DNA of 64,000 bases from Pyrenochaeta sp. MPI-SDFR-AT-0127 (GCA_020747015.1 JAGTJM010000016.1:496001-560000), one strand, 5' to 3'. Counted from the first letter of the stretch, positions 22,017 to 34,825 are shown. The notes: generated from the sequence alone by a model not told the origin. Made by a program: numbers and translations.

Positions 22017-25000
22017 TCATGCCATGTGCCCATTCTCTCTACCAAGCAATGCTTCACTCGCCTCATTGATTGTGGGAACCGAAATGGATGGCACCACGAG
22101 TGTCGCCCCATTCGTGACACCATTACCCAAGTCTTGGTTGGGAGCCTGCAGGCCTTGTCGGACTTTCAGAACGCTATCCACGATGACAGCGTCGATACCC
22201 TCGTTCCTTTGGAGCTAGACGACGATTAGTTGTACAGTCTCGTGGTAAGAAGGTGTTACATTACCATGACATTTTTCGGGTCATTGTTCAGCGTCCCATA
22301 ACTCACACAAACCAAGCCACTCTCCTTGACCACTTTAACTAATCTTGGGCACATGACTAGGGGCTCAGCGGCGCTGACAACACCTAGTAAATTCCATCGA
22401 CTAGCGAATCGAATTGCTTCCTGTAAACTCGCAGCGCGCACGTCTCCTACAGCAGAAGTTCCAGCATCGGTAAGGAATAGGACTGGAATCGAAGGCTGCT
22501 TGAACGACAACATGAGGCAAATATCGGGGTTGAAAGACGAGAAGATTACGTTGCGTGCGCCCATCTTATCGTAGACCTTTTGCAAAACCGTGTCGACGAA
22601 AGAGTTGAGCTCAACAGCGTATTGGTCCATCTCCTCCTCTTCCGATTCGTGGAGCATAGGGTACTTCATTTCGATGTTAAAACCAGCAGTGTTGGGCACT
22701 TCATCAAACATTCTCTCCAAGGTCGTAAAGGAGGACTGGATAGAAGTTCCTCGACTGTTGCCTTTGAAGCCCTTCTTCTTGAAGTCTCTTGTGTACTTCA
22801 TCCGTTCAGTTAGCTCCAGTTGACGATCAGTATGAATGTTGCGCTGGGTTGAGTTGTCCACCGAGTATGATCGCAATCTCCGAGGGTTTGGGCGATCCTC
22901 CGTACCGTTGGCACCGTCAAGAATAGGAATAGTTTCAGGAGAATTTGCTCGAGACTGTCGTGGCTTCTGTCCTTCACCAATATGAAGAAATTGATCCAGT
23001 GTGAGTGTGTGTACAGGCGCATCGATGCCTGTTTCGCTAACTAAAAAGTCGTGATATATGACTGGTACAAGGTCCTTGGTCAATTGGACATCAAATTCGA
23101 CATATTCTGCCCCTAGATTGGCAGCAGATATAAAGGACTGAATCGTGTTTTCTCCAAGTTGCAATGATGTGCGAGATGCCGTGTTCTTTCCAAGGCCACG
23201 GTGTCCAATGACCATGGTTGACGCCACCCTCTTCCAGTAGGTATGCTGCTCAGTAACAGACATGTTCGGATGCTGGAAAGGTGTGATTATCAGAAAGTTG
23301 AAGTTGACAGCACCGATCACGTCCAGCGTTGAGGCTGCAACGATTGGAACCTTCATGTCACCTTGCAGTGATATCCTCTTTGAACCGATGCTAGTCTTGA
23401 TAGTGGAAAGAAGGGCCACACCTCGGCCAACAACACGATCTTTCGAGCCCGCGTACGTCGGAACGATATCAAAGAGTAATTTCACTTTGCTGATATCAGT
23501 GGTCATGAACGTTATGGGTTCGGTAGCGATGTTCTCCTGTACTGGTAAGTCAATTACCGTAGGCTCTCCATTCGCACCTGATGCCGAAACAACAACTGAT
23601 AATGCTGTATCTAGTTGCGTTGCGTGTGCATCGGCGAGCGGAATGTCATCTAGCTTGACTGCTGGTATGTTTTTTCTAATGTCCATCGAACCTAGACTGA
23701 CCAAGACCATTGTCTCTCTTTGCAAGTAACGGTGGCCGAAGGTCTTGACAGGCTCCGACGATTTCTGCATAATGTTTGCGTTGTCTCGTCCTAAGTTCTT
23801 GGATCTGCGCTCATCGAGTGATGATTGGGGTGGTGACCCTGCTCGAGCGATTCTGTTTTCGGTTGGTGCTCCAAGTTGCGAGCTTGTAATGGGCGCAAGC
23901 TCAGCAAGTCTTGACGCAATATCCATGTGTCCGCGCAGCGCAGCATGCTCCTTTGCAGTCCAGCCAGAATTATCACATCGTTGTAGGTCTGCCCCAGCAG
24001 CAGATAGAATCTCGACCATAGAGAGATGATTGTCGACACATGCAATGAACAGTGGAGTCCAGGCGAAATTATTCTCGGGAATATCGATCTCAATCTTGTT
24101 GGTGCTGGATCCTTCCAGTAACACATGAGCGCACTCATCGTAGCCATATCGCGCAGCTACATGTAGAGCAGACTCACCACCCTCGTCCTGATAGTTGATA
24201 TCCACACCCGCCTCGACCAAGAGTCTAACAATGGTAACGAAATTTGACCGTGTCGCGAGAGCCAAAGCAGCCCCAGACTGTGTAATGGCCTTCCTGGCAG
24301 TGAGCTTCTCTTGACTTGAACCACGCCAGTTCTCCGCCTCCAGGAGAGCTTTCGTCGTCAGGGGATGTCCTCCAACCACACTAAGGTGGAGTGGAGCAAA
24401 TCCTTCATCATCCTGCCATTGAGATGAGTCGATGCCCTGGGAAACGTCGAACTGACCCCAATCTTGCATGTGCTTGATAACGACCTGGCAGATAACGACG
24501 AATCCATACTGAGCAGCGTAGTGTAACGGTAATCGTCCATAAGAATCGCGAGACTGAAGCGCTGTGCGCTGCTTTGGAAGAAGTCGATCTAAGAAGTAGA
24601 CGAGCAATTGAACTGAGTCATCGTTTGCGCTTAAGAGCTTGGTAGACTCTTCTTCTGTAGTTGTGCACGGCCGAGGTTGGCGATTGGGGTCCGTGGCGGG
24701 TACAATGAAATTCCGTGCTTCAGCAGAGCTCTGCAGCAGAGCTCCCTCAGCTCCCAGTGTTTCACCACTCTTCGAACGGCCAATGTTGATGACTAGACGA
24801 TGTATGCAATTACGCTTGTTGATATCGTCTTCTTCATCAAGAGATTCGATGTCGTGCAATAACCGGTCTATGCACAATTTTGCTCGACAAGATATGGCGC
24901 GCTGGAGAAAGTTTAGCAGTGCCTGCTGGTACGAAGAACTCGCTAGGCCATTGCTGGCAGCGGCTTCATCGAGATGCTGGCTAAGGATCTCAGCTTTGTC

Positions 25001-25808
25001 ACCACGTATAGCTGAATCTACAGCGTCTAGGAGTCCCGAAGGAAGGTGCAGCGAGCGGCCAGGGACCCTGCCTAGGGAAGCTGCAGAATGTGTGGAACCA
25101 CTGTCATCAAAAGTTTGGAGATCGCCGAGTCCTGATAGCCATTCATTGACCGCCTTCATATCCTGATTCAAGGGAAGGTTGTGCGCGAAAGGTCTTGGGT
25201 TGACCTTGGACGTTAGATAGCGTTCTTGCAGACACACTGTCTGGATCTTCTTGTCGAGCTTCTTGGTGATCTTAATGAACCCCCTGCGGTTGACCTCACC
25301 GTACCACTGGAGCTTCCGCATCTGACTCCGCAGCTCAAGTAGCGCCCCCATCAGATCCTGTGCCTCATCCTTATCGATACCATCTGGTAATTGTGCGGCC
25401 CGTCCATAACGGCCATGCAGGAGTCTCAGTCGACGGGCGCATTCAGCGTACTTTTTGTTGTAGAAGCGGTCGACGTCTTCGAGGTTGCGATCGAGGGAGA
25501 AGAAGAACTCTGGATGAACCATTAGCGCATGACCAGTAGACAGTTGCCATGCTGTCTACATGAACAAGTTTTTCAAAGGTTGGGAAAGCCACGGAAAGGG
25601 ATTTAGCGGGATCAATATGGTCGAGTGCTCTTTCGTGGCCGAGTGCGCACGATAGAGGGTGCTAGGGCTCACCTGCGAGATCCAGATCTGAGCCATTTTT
25701 GACTGCATCAGCAGCGGTCTTTACGGTTTTTTTCAGGCCCTTGTAGTTGATGTACGATGATGCCCACTCTGGAACTTGGTTCCGCGGTAAGTTGTGCCCA
25801 AATTTCAT
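22017..25808 (-). CDS. GDE1: Glycerophosphocholine phosphodiesterase, SPX-ankyrin-GDPD (Gde1 type)
   Basis: Three exons (25808-25673, 25509-22265, 22214-22017) give 1192 aa. The N-terminus starts MKFGHNLPRNQVPEWASSYI, the SPX-domain opening, and the SPX region runs to about 150. Ankyrin repeats span roughly 365-600 (SYGRLPLHYAAQYGFVVIC, FAPLHLSVVGGHPLTTKALL, GESALHVAARYGYDECAHVL, WTPLFIACVDNHLSMVEIL). The GDPD catalytic domain begins at about 814 (GHRGLGKN) with GAEYVEFDVQLTKDLVPVIYHDF. Family members hydrolyse glycerophosphocholine to choline and glycerol-3-phosphate. SPX binds inositol pyrophosphates and ties activity to phosphate status. The last exon supplies the conserved GIDAVIVDSVLKVR end, which is missed if the middle exon is read through to the stop at 22256. 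Confidence 0.93.
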
Positions 25809-27030
25809 GTCGAGCAGCGGTTGTTGGGGCCCTCTCGCCGAGTAAAGATGTATGTTTGGCTTTTTAAGGCAGGGCTAGAGTTTGCTGCCCAGCTTCGCGC
25901 GACAGTACGCGTGCAGAGCCAAAAGGATGTAGCAATTGAATGTTCGATAAGCAAGAGCGTGAAATTCATGCGACCAGCGCAATCAACGCGGTAAGCTTGA
26001 TACTTTCAACGTGTGCTCCAGTCGTCCATTCTCATTGGATGAGAAGAGACTCGATAAAAAGCGCACCTGCAACATGGTTAAACAGATTATCATATAAGGG
26101 AAAGCTGCAGCCGTAGGCAAGGGGGAAGCACACTGGAGCGGAGTGGGCGCTTGACAGTGCTATCGGCGTTGGTGATGGAGGGGTGGGGATGTCAATGTCG
26201 AGATGTGATGGATGGTGGTTGGTGCGTCGCCAAAGCTCCAATGACGACAGAGCCTCTTTGTTCTTCTTTGAATGCAGCGGCCAGGATGATCTCTGCTTCA
26301 TATAAGAAGTATCTGCAGCTCTCGACTATTGTCACGACTCGAGAAATTTCGGGCCGTCGCCAGATCCCTGCAGCGCAGGCATCCCGCGTGTGTCTCTCGT
26401 CCGGCAGATCACGGCGGCGGTCAGTCTCGTCAGGTTTGGGACGCTTCGATTAGCAACGAGGCATGCTCTCAGAGCGTCTTGGCGTGGAGAAGCATGGTCA
26501 GGTGCGAGTGGTGATACCTTTGCGCGCTCAGAGCGTTTCACAAAGCTCCATCAGCGTGACCACGCTGGACGCCACGAACGCCGCCTGAAAGCGACACGAA
26601 CCGTTGACTACCAAAGAGCTCGTTTTCTTTGAATGTCAGGGCCTCTACATGTTTTGGTGACAGTCTGGCGATCTCAAGAACGAGTTCCTCTGGAAGCCCA
26701 GCAAAGGCCAATTGTGCACGCGACCCCCTTCCGCACCTGGCCAACCGCATGGGTCTCGTCTGCTGGTAGAAATCTGGGTGAGCGAGGTGGATGGAGGTTT
26801 ATGCCTGAGCTACACCGCTTCAAAACATATGACTACCATGCAGTGCTTTAGTGTGGAGGGCTGGACTAGTTTGAGATTGGCTCCCGAGCTGCCTTTCTTC
26901 TCCCGCAGACATCTACCTACTGCGTTCATATTCTTCCTTTTAGTATGATACAGTGACTATCTCGCTAAACCTTGACCCCACGCCAATCAGTCTCGATCGA
27001 CTCGCTTGCCGCAGCACACCTTAAAAGGGT
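25809..27030. other. Gene-poor region upstream of GDE1
   Basis: This 1.2 kb stretch lies between the XAP5 3' end and the GDE1 start. It includes the GDE1 promoter. On the minus strand at 26538-26750 a short frame has LPEELVLEIARLSPKHVEAL, faintly like an F-box start, but it is soon interrupted. I see no intact gene. Confidence 0.4.
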
Positions 27031-28254
27031 TCAAGAAAAGAAAAACGCATTACCCTCAGTGTCCTTCCGCTGGACCTTGGATAGGTCTTTGTCCGGCGCG
27101 TATTCTGTCCAAGCGCTTGCGGGGAAGATGTGCTTGTTTCGCTCGTACCAACGTCGGTCAACTACTTTTGTGATTGCTGGATCGTCAGCATATCCCTCGA
27201 GCTCATGATCCGGTACAACCGAGTCTTTGCTCCTGTTTTTTTGTTGTGGTTTGAGTGGATCGTAGATGGCGGGCTCATCTTCTGTTTCTACATCCTGCGG
27301 GGCTGGGGTAGCGGTAGTAGGTTGCGCCGAGTATTCGAAAAGACGCCCCTGGAACCCAGCGACTTTATTGAATAGAAAGTAATATATCTCGTAATGCTAT
27401 GTGAGGTGTCAAAAAACTGTTGATGAAATATCACGGGATATCACTTACATGTGGCAAGATGATTTCTCCTCTGACCAGCATCAAATCATCAACACTGACC
27501 CTAGCCCAATCTCTTCGACTCTTGTCGCCACCTACGCCCAGCTCAGCACCCAATTTCCTAGCCTTGTCGAGGAACAACCAGATCTGCTCGCCCTTCTTTA
27601 TCCTGCAACGGCCTCCAGGGATGTTTGTGCCATCGTAGAATACAAAAGGTATAACAATCTCAGTTGCCTTGACAGCGTCGCGCATGACCATGAAGTCTTG
27701 CCGTGCCAGCTCTGCTTGTTGCGCTTCACGCTGCAAAGCCGTCTTGGTCATAACGCGTGGCTTAAGACTGATACTCGAACTCGCGCCGAGCTTTCTTTTG
27801 ACCACTTTGACATCTGTATCAGAGGTGACAGCTGGCGACTCGGCTGGGGTACCTTCACGTGGTGTGGGTGCTTTAGAGATATTGGAGTCGGTCTCTTCGT
27901 CTTCGTCTACTCCGAAAGACAATTTGCCTTTGCCGGCTACCTTGCGCTTCTTCTTGAAGACAGGTTTTGGTGTCGATGCTCTGTACTTGGGAAATTAGCT
28001 TGCGTTTCAATGCATTCACGGCGGTTCCCATACCCTTCTAGAGGTGTACTGGCACCGGAACTGACAGCGGAGTCGCCTCGCTCCTTCCTATCAAGAGCTT
28101 CGGCGCGTCGCTTGCGGTAGTCGCTGAGATTCACTAGGCCGACCGTCTGCGCCTTGAGTAAATCTTCTGCTGTCGCGGCTTGAGATGTGAAGCGTCCAGT
28201 AGCAGGAGTCTGGCTACTTGAACGGTCGCTTGATATAGGCGCAAACTTGTCCAT
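27031..28254 (-). CDS. XAP5/FAM50 family nuclear protein
   Basis: Three exons (28254-28034, 27980-27449, 27396-27031) give 372 aa. The N-terminal part is charged (LSDYRKRRAEALDRKER) with a Lys/Arg-rich KPVFKKKRKVAGKGK stretch that resembles a nuclear localisation signal. The XAP5 domain covers about 160-372. It shows VIPFVFYDGTNIPGG, KKGEQIWLFLDKARKLG, WARVSVDDLMLVRGEIILPHH, YEIYYFLFNKVAGF and the C-terminal VDRRWYERNKHIFPASAWTE. XAP5 proteins (human FAM50A, fission yeast Xap5, Arabidopsis XCT) are chromatin- or spliceosome-associated. The precise role here is inferred. The gene is divergent from the UBA-protein gene with only 202 bases between starts. Confidence 0.93.
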
Positions 28255-28456
28255 CTCTTACGGAAGTAAAGTTCGTGTGGGAATAAAGGACGAGGTCGAG
28301 GACAGTGACTGCTTGAAAGTTGATTAACGCCAGCCAAAATCGGTAAGGCAGCCGCAGTCCCGTGACTGCGCGACGCGATATCCTGAGAAAGGACTCTAAA
28401 AGCCTCCACCTTGAAGACTTCCAGAACAGCCGTGTCTTTGAGCATGAAATACCAAG

Positions 28457-30646
28457 ATGCGCACTATACAGGACTCTGATGATGAGTTTGACGAAGATCT
28501 CGAAGCTGAAGCTCCGCAGCCGAAACAATCAGGTGCCATCGAAGAGTCGCGCTACAACCAGCTCTTCCAATCCGGCACAGGTTCCACTGGTAGGACCGAT
28601 CTACCGTCTTGTGGATACCCAAAGAACTAAACATGCTCAGAGTCTTTGCAAAAAGCAATTCAGAAAGCACATCGCGCGCATCTTCAGTCTCAGCCTAGTC
28701 AGTATGAGCCACATTCATCCGCGCCTCTTTCCGAGCATCCGAGCAAGAAGAGGAGAACGTCAATCAATATAAATCAGGGTAAATCAGATCCTGGTTCTTA
28801 TACTAGAAAAAGCTCCAGCACTTTCGACAAGAGATCAAAGCCTATCTTCAGCAGTTCATTCACTGGCTTAAAAGAAGATCCTACTGCCAGCGAACGAGGA
28901 GTGGACCACCATGCGTCATCCCATCAAACAAGCTGGGATTTCGAAGGAGGCGTGCGCACTAACTACACAAACCACGACTCTATAGCATTGTTCCATGAGC
29001 CATCCAGCACCGTTCCGAATGCCACTCTCACTCAGCAGCGAGTGATGGAAGGAGTTAGGGCCCCGACAATGCTAGGCGAAGATCTTGACGTTGAGGCATC
29101 CTGTTACCAGTTGCCGCCCGAGCCTTCGGTGCCTTGGTCAGACTTGATGAAGTTTTCGCCTGCCAATACTGGTGAGCAAGCTGACTCGTCGGAGCGAGAA
29201 TATCGCTCATCGTATAAGATATCAGCTACCCCTGTTCCATCTCCACAAAATGAGCAAGGGGAATTGGGGGTACTTGCGAGCACGAAGCCTCTCTCGAGTT
29301 GTTCCAGATACGGCTCTTTGCAACATGAGGTGGCCGATGACAATGTCAACTTGAAGCAAATGTTGGTGCAGTCTGGCACGATAAGTCCCATCCCAGGAGT
29401 GAGTGCTTCGCCGGCAGTATCCCCAAAGTATCATAGAAAGATGCGAGAAGACGCTGATACATCGCCTCATCGGCGCAAGAATCTTGTCACTCTACTACCA
29501 AGTTCTGACGATGATCTCGCGGTCGTGGGGCTACATGAAGAACAATACAAGCCACGCCCTAGCCGCTCAAGATCGCTGATAGTTGGCACCGAGCAAATGA
29601 TTGTTCACTCTCTCAGGCCTGAGAATGCCGTGAGGGTTTCTAAAAGACGCAAAACAACAGCCGCCACCATTCATGCAAATCCAACAACGCCTCAGAAGAT
29701 CCAGCAGATTTGCGATATGGGCTTCACACCTGTAACGACACAACGAGCGTTAAAGCAGCACAGTGGTAACGTGCCGCAAACCGTGGACTGGCTGGTCAGC
29801 AATAATGTTGGCGAAGACGAACTTGCGCCGCGTAACACACCTAAAAGGAACACCGCACGTAAGAGCATTGGAAAAAGCTCGTCCAGGGGGTATGATGACG
29901 CACAAAGGACCGCACACAAACAAGATGAAGAGTGTAGGCATGCTGCCGAGATTCTGTTGAGGTCAATTGAGTCGCAAATGGAAACTCATGCACCAATTCT
30001 ACCTGATGCCGCAAATAACGAAAAACATTCTCCGATCAAAACAATGTCTCCCGCCGCAGTTCGCACTAAGAATGCGAAAGTACAGGTGATCATATCGAAG
30101 AAATCACCAAAGTCTGACACCACACACATTTTGGCCTTGGGCGAGGCCTCAGATAAGAACCTGGTGCGCAGGAAAACCACCTCGGACCTACGAGAACCTG
30201 AAGCTCATCATGAGCAACGTGTTGCGCCCAAGGAAACACTTGAGAGGAAGAAATGTCGGGGCCGTCCCAAAAAGGAAATCAACCTTCCATTATCAACTGA
30301 CACTATTTCCGAGGTGCTGGAAGAGACTGCTGCTGTCGAGCAGCATATCGGATTGCTTAAGACAATTGCGCCTGAACTTGCTCTTCCTCAGAGAGAATCT
30401 GCCGACTTTCTGACAACATTCGAAGCAGATGATGAACAAATACCTGCGCCGGAAGTATCGTCTAGAGACTCTGCCATCCCCTGTGCACCCCATGACAAAC
30501 CTATCCCCACGAAGGCCTTACGGGACCCAGAAAAATCTGCCGAAAGATCGGGCCGCTCCCCAATGAACAAGGGCAAAGTACCACATCGAGTAGGGCTGAG
30601 CAAGCGGGCGAGAATCGCACCATTGCTACGAACACTTAAGAAATGA
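28457..30646 (+). CDS. UBA-domain protein with AT-hook-like motif, hypothetical
   Basis: Two exons (28457-28589 and 28641-30646) give 712 aa. The N-terminus is acidic (DSDDEFDEDLEAEAPQPK). Most of the protein is disordered and Ser/Pro/charged-rich, with a KKRR basic motif near residue 80. A UBA domain is visible at about 395-435 (TPQKIQQICDMGFTPVTTQ, then ALKQHSGNVPQTVDWLVSN), with the MGF and the NV..TVDWL pattern that binds ubiquitin. An AT-hook-like CRGRPKK lies near 582. The C-terminus is basic (LSKRARIAPLLRTLKK). This combination suggests a ubiquitin-binding nuclear or chromatin protein. I do not recognise a specific orthologue. The donor in intron 1 is GTAGGA. Confidence 0.8.
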
Positions 30647-32366
30647 ATAAGGAGTTCCGACATTTTTCCCACTGGGAAGTTTCCCCATACTATGACGTAT
30701 TGTCGATCCTGTCTTTTCGATGTCACAACACACCCAATGATACCCACTTTCTATTGTCTCTAATTTCCACATCTTTGTGTCAGCTAAGGACTTTTTGAAT
30801 GGCGCATCCAGCCCCAACTGACCCTTATTTCCTCCACTGCGATAGAACTAAAACGTGGAACTATCGAAGTCTAAGCGCACACAAGCTACAATAGTATGAC
30901 CTTGGCTGTCTTTACCTCTTTGTTTCCGGACCGTAACACGCCTACACTATGACCAGGAACAGTATTTCGCATCTCTGCGGCCTAGTTTGACTTGTCGCTG
31001 ATCTCGATTCCGACTCCTCATCAAATGTCCACAGCGTTTCGTAGTTTTATGGAGGCTGTCGATCTGCAAAACGTTCACCAAGACAGTTTTCTCGTGGCTT
31101 GTTTGCCGCCCGCGGCATTGTCAACCCGTGCGGGCCAAACACCAACGGTGGAAGCCACCACTGTGATTAAGCCATAATTGGCCTAGCGTCACTATGTGGA
31201 AATGAAGGTCAATAGGGGTTACTAGTACCAATAAAAACATTGGAAGATGCCAAGCCCCTGCCATTGTTTGATATTGCCCATAACAAGCGATGTCTTGGAA
31301 GGATCATGCTCATGCAGTGACCATCCGTATCTGCACCTAGTATGTAATGCGATTCGTAGGGTTGAGCCTGTGTCCTGCATGCGATATGTGACGCTGTGCA
31401 ATCTCACTCCCGAATGCGGCTGCGCCTTGTCGGCAGCCCAGGCGACGTCCCGCAACAATGCCAGACCGACCTCGAAATCGCAAGTAAAGAGCATCGGACT
31501 TGGAACCGAGGTATCAAACACCGACCGCACGTGCTAGAGTTGGCGCGGCCATGGTAACTGGTATTGGTGATATCGGAGGGCTTTCCTTTGCCTCGAGAGG
31601 ACCGATTTTTTGCCGCTTATCAGGGGTTGCCCGTGTTCGAACAAGAAGCCCTTTCTCCTGCCACGGAATACGGGATGGGGATGCTAGCAGCCGACAGGGT
31701 TTAATTCGAACTTGGCCTGGCGGCGATCCTCCTACTTTAGAATCTACGCGACGGAACCTGGTCAGGAACCCCAACCAGAGTCTCGGCTCATATTTTTAGC
31801 CCAAATCAGACTAAAGTGCTTGGCTTTACCATACTCCCTTCTAAGCCTTGCGTGGATTGTCATTCCGCACATTGTTGCAAGTACAAGCTTTTGCTGTTCG
31901 TTGGGATACTCAGATCATGAGCATGAAAATGTTGGTGTGAATAGAGCATCCACTGTCTTTGAACAGTTTATGTAAAGCACTGTATTCCTTCGCACTCGCC
32001 TTGTCTTGTCTCCACTGCCCTTCGTATTTCATGAACTTTCTCATGACCAGTTCTCTTGGCTGCTGAGCATAGTGTGCTGACTGCACTCAATTAGCGGGAC
32101 ACCGTCACTCCCTACAGGAACGCCACGTCGCGCCTGAACGGTCCTACAATAGCAATGTCGGTATAAGTAATAGCGACTACCTTTTCCTTTGTACTCTTCA
32201 CTCGTCTTGCTCGTCTTTGAACGTTCGAAGCGACCGTCATTCGTTTAGTTCTATCGCGCCATAATTCAATCGACTCTGTCGACACACTCGCTTGATATCA
32301 ACATTACAGTCCTTTTTGACTTCATTACTATAATACCCCAGCGTTACACGCTCCGATCAAACAAAG
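30647..32366. other. Gene-poor region upstream of the chitin deacetylase gene
   Basis: This 1.7 kb stretch has no supportable coding region. The last 200 bases, with a GTATAAGTAAT element near 32160 and C/T-rich sequence, look like the promoter and 5' leader of the chitin deacetylase gene. I checked GTTCGAA-like words near 31637 and 31708 as possible tRNA T-arms and could not build a cloverleaf. Confidence 0.45.
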
Positions 32367-34825
32367 ATGCGTTTCTCAGACATTCTTGCCGCCTCATTGG
32401 TGGCGCCGCTCGTCGCTGCCCATGGAGGTGTCGAAGGAGCCCCAAAGATATTTGGTATGCCGAAGCAATTGAGAGCCAGGAACCCTTTCGCGGCACTCGA
32501 GAACCCTCATGGCCTCCATTCTCGTCAAAGTACAGACGGGCGTTGTGGTCCACAGGGCAATAATCAGCGCTGCGCTGCAAACGAATGCTGCTCCGCTGAA
32601 GTATGTATTGACCTTTAAATCCTCTATAACGTGGCATACTGATCGAGTTTTAGGGATACTGCGGAACTACCAAAGACCATTGCCAGGCCCCTGACTGCTT
32701 GATCAACTTCGGTCCTGCTTGTGACGGTAACAAGACGCCTAGAGGAGCAACCACTCGCAATGATCCTCGCCCCCAGCTTGGAAGCATTGCATATGGTGGC
32801 GCAGGTATTCGATCTTGCGTCAAGCCAAACACTGTCGCTATCACTTATGATGATGGACCATACGTGTATACAGCGGGTGTGCTTGACCAGTTTAAGGCCA
32901 GGAATGCTAAGGCCACCTTCTTCATCACTGGCAACAATCTTGGCAAGGGCGCCATTGACGAGAACTGGTCAGGTGTCATTCAGCGAATGATCTCCGAAGG
33001 CCATCAAGTCGCCAGTCATACTTGGTCCCACCAGGATCTGAGTGCTATCACTGACGAACAGGTCTATGATCAGATGGTCAAGAACGAGATGGCCCTTCGT
33101 AACATCATCGGCAAATACCCTACATATATGCGCCCACCGTACTCTTCTTGCGAAGCAAACTGCCAGAGCATCTTGCAGAAACTTGGATATGTTATTACGT
33201 CCTTTGATTTGGACACTGACGGTATGAACGTCCGACACCGAAATTTACATGTATACTGACAATGTATAGACTATAATCAGCTTACCACCGAGAAGATTGA
33301 GGTTGCTAAGGCCAACTTCAAGGATGGCATCGATTCTGTTGACAGGCTAGCCATTGCTCACGACATTCATCAGCTGACTGCTGTGGACCTTACCAAATAC
33401 ATGCTCGAGTATCTTTACTCCAAGGGTTATACTGCTGTCACTGTCGGTGAGTGCATGAACGATCCCGAAGCCAACTGGTACCGTTCCTCCACTCCTGCTC
33501 CACCCGCCGTCTCCTCTAGCACTTCGTCTGCCCCCGTCCCAACTCCTACTGGCCCCACCTCCCAAGACGGCTCTTGCGGTGGCGCTGCAGGCTCTTCTTG
33601 CATTGGTTTCATTGGGCTTGACGGACTTCTTGGCGAGTGCTGCTCTGAATATGGCTACTGTGGGCAATCAACTGATTACTGCGGAACTGGATGCCAACCC
33701 GGCTTCGGAAAGTGTGGAACACAAGGATCCAGCTCTTCCGCTGTAGTTTCCTCAGTCCACACCACTGCCACCCATGTCTCGAGTTCCTCAGTCCGTGCCA
33801 GCGTCAGCCATGTCTCGAGTTCTTCGGTCCATGTCAGCGTTAGTCACGTCTCGACTGCTCCATCTGCTACCCCTAGCACATCTGGCGAGAAGTCTAGAGA
33901 TGGATCTTGTGGAGGTGAGAAGGGCTATACTTGCGTCGGATTCACTACTCTCCAGGGCGTAAAGTCCGAGTGCTGCTCCGAGTGGGGATGGTGTGGATCT
34001 TCTCCTGATCACTGCGGACCCAAGTGTAACCCTGTGTACGGAAACTGCCCTGGTGTGTCGTCGTCTGCTCCTATCTCCAGCACGCACCACGCCAGCTCTA
34101 CGCACCACGCCTCCTCCTCCGCTGCTCCCGCTTCTTCGTCTGTCCACGCTTCTTCGTCCGCTCATGCTTCTTCGTCTGTTCATGCTTCGTCGGTCCACTC
34201 TGTCTCGGCTTCGGTCTCTCATCACGCATCTACATCTGGTAGCCATGTCTCCTCCACGGGTCAATACCCAGCCTCAACCCCCTCTGTCTCCAAGGATAGC
34301 TACCCAACCGGCTCTTCAGCTGTTTACCCTTCGGGATCCAGCGCCATCTACCCCTCTGGTAGCTCTGTTGCCTACCCCTCCGGCACCCCTGCTGTGTATA
34401 CCTCTGGCTTTTCCGCTGTCTACCCCAGCGGTCACTCCGCTGGTTACCCTACTAGCTCGGCTCCGGTCTACGCTGCTAGCTCGGCTCCGGGCTACGGTGC
34501 AAGCTCAGCTCCAGTCTACGGTGCAAGCTCACGTCCAGTCTACGGCGCCAGCTCGGCGCCAGTTTACGGTGCAAGCTCATTCTCGACTGCTGTGAAGCCT
34601 ATCTCCACTCCGTGCAAGACCTCTACCGCTGCTCCCTCACCCACTCCCAAAGTCAGCAAGGACGGAAAGTGCGGATCCGCTAATGGCGGCCAAACTTGCG
34701 CCGGCTACAAGAACTCCTTCGGCATCCAGATCGAGTGCTGCTGCAAGGAGAGCGGCAAGTGCTCCGTTGATCCCTGGGCATGTGGCCAGGGATGCGACAA
34801 GGGTTACGGCAAGTGCTGGTTGTAA
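32367..34825 (+). CDS. Chitin deacetylase, NodB domain with four CBM18 modules
   Basis: Three exons (32367-32600, 32654-33221, 33270-34825) give 785 aa. A signal peptide (MRFSDILAASLVAPLVAA) is followed by a CBM18 chitin-binding module at about 55-95 (DGRCG...CCSAEGYCGTTKDHC). The NodB polysaccharide deacetylase domain follows from about 137 to 330. The metal triad is Asp145 (TYDDGPY), His200 and His204 (SHTWSH), with RPPYSS at 238-243. Three more CBM18 modules lie in the C-terminal half, two intact (CCSEYGYCG and CCSEWGWCG) and one divergent at the end (CCCKESGKCS). They are joined by Ser/Thr-rich linkers. The enzyme removes acetyl groups from chitin to chitosan in the wall or extracellular space. 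In pathogenic fungi this can hide chitin from hosts, which is family knowledge and not shown here. Confidence 0.93.
34323..34580 (+). repeat. Coding tandem repeats in the chitin deacetylase linker
   Basis: Two degenerate short tandem arrays lie side by side. The first, about seven units, encodes variants of YPSGSSAV. The second, about five units, encodes variants of SSAPVYGA. The units keep the frame. They form a Ser/Pro/Tyr-rich spacer between the third and fourth CBM18 modules. Such arrays often vary in copy number between strains. Confidence 0.8.

Noticed and set aside
31600..31720. Possible tRNA based on GTTCGAA and TTCGAAC words
   Set aside because: I could not pair an acceptor stem, D-arm and anticodon arm around either word.
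33788..34595. Alternative frames of 158 and 200 codons inside the chitin deacetylase linker
   Set aside because: They are by-products of the Ser/Thr-rich tandem repeat coding sequence. The enclosing frame has conserved CBM18 modules on both sides.
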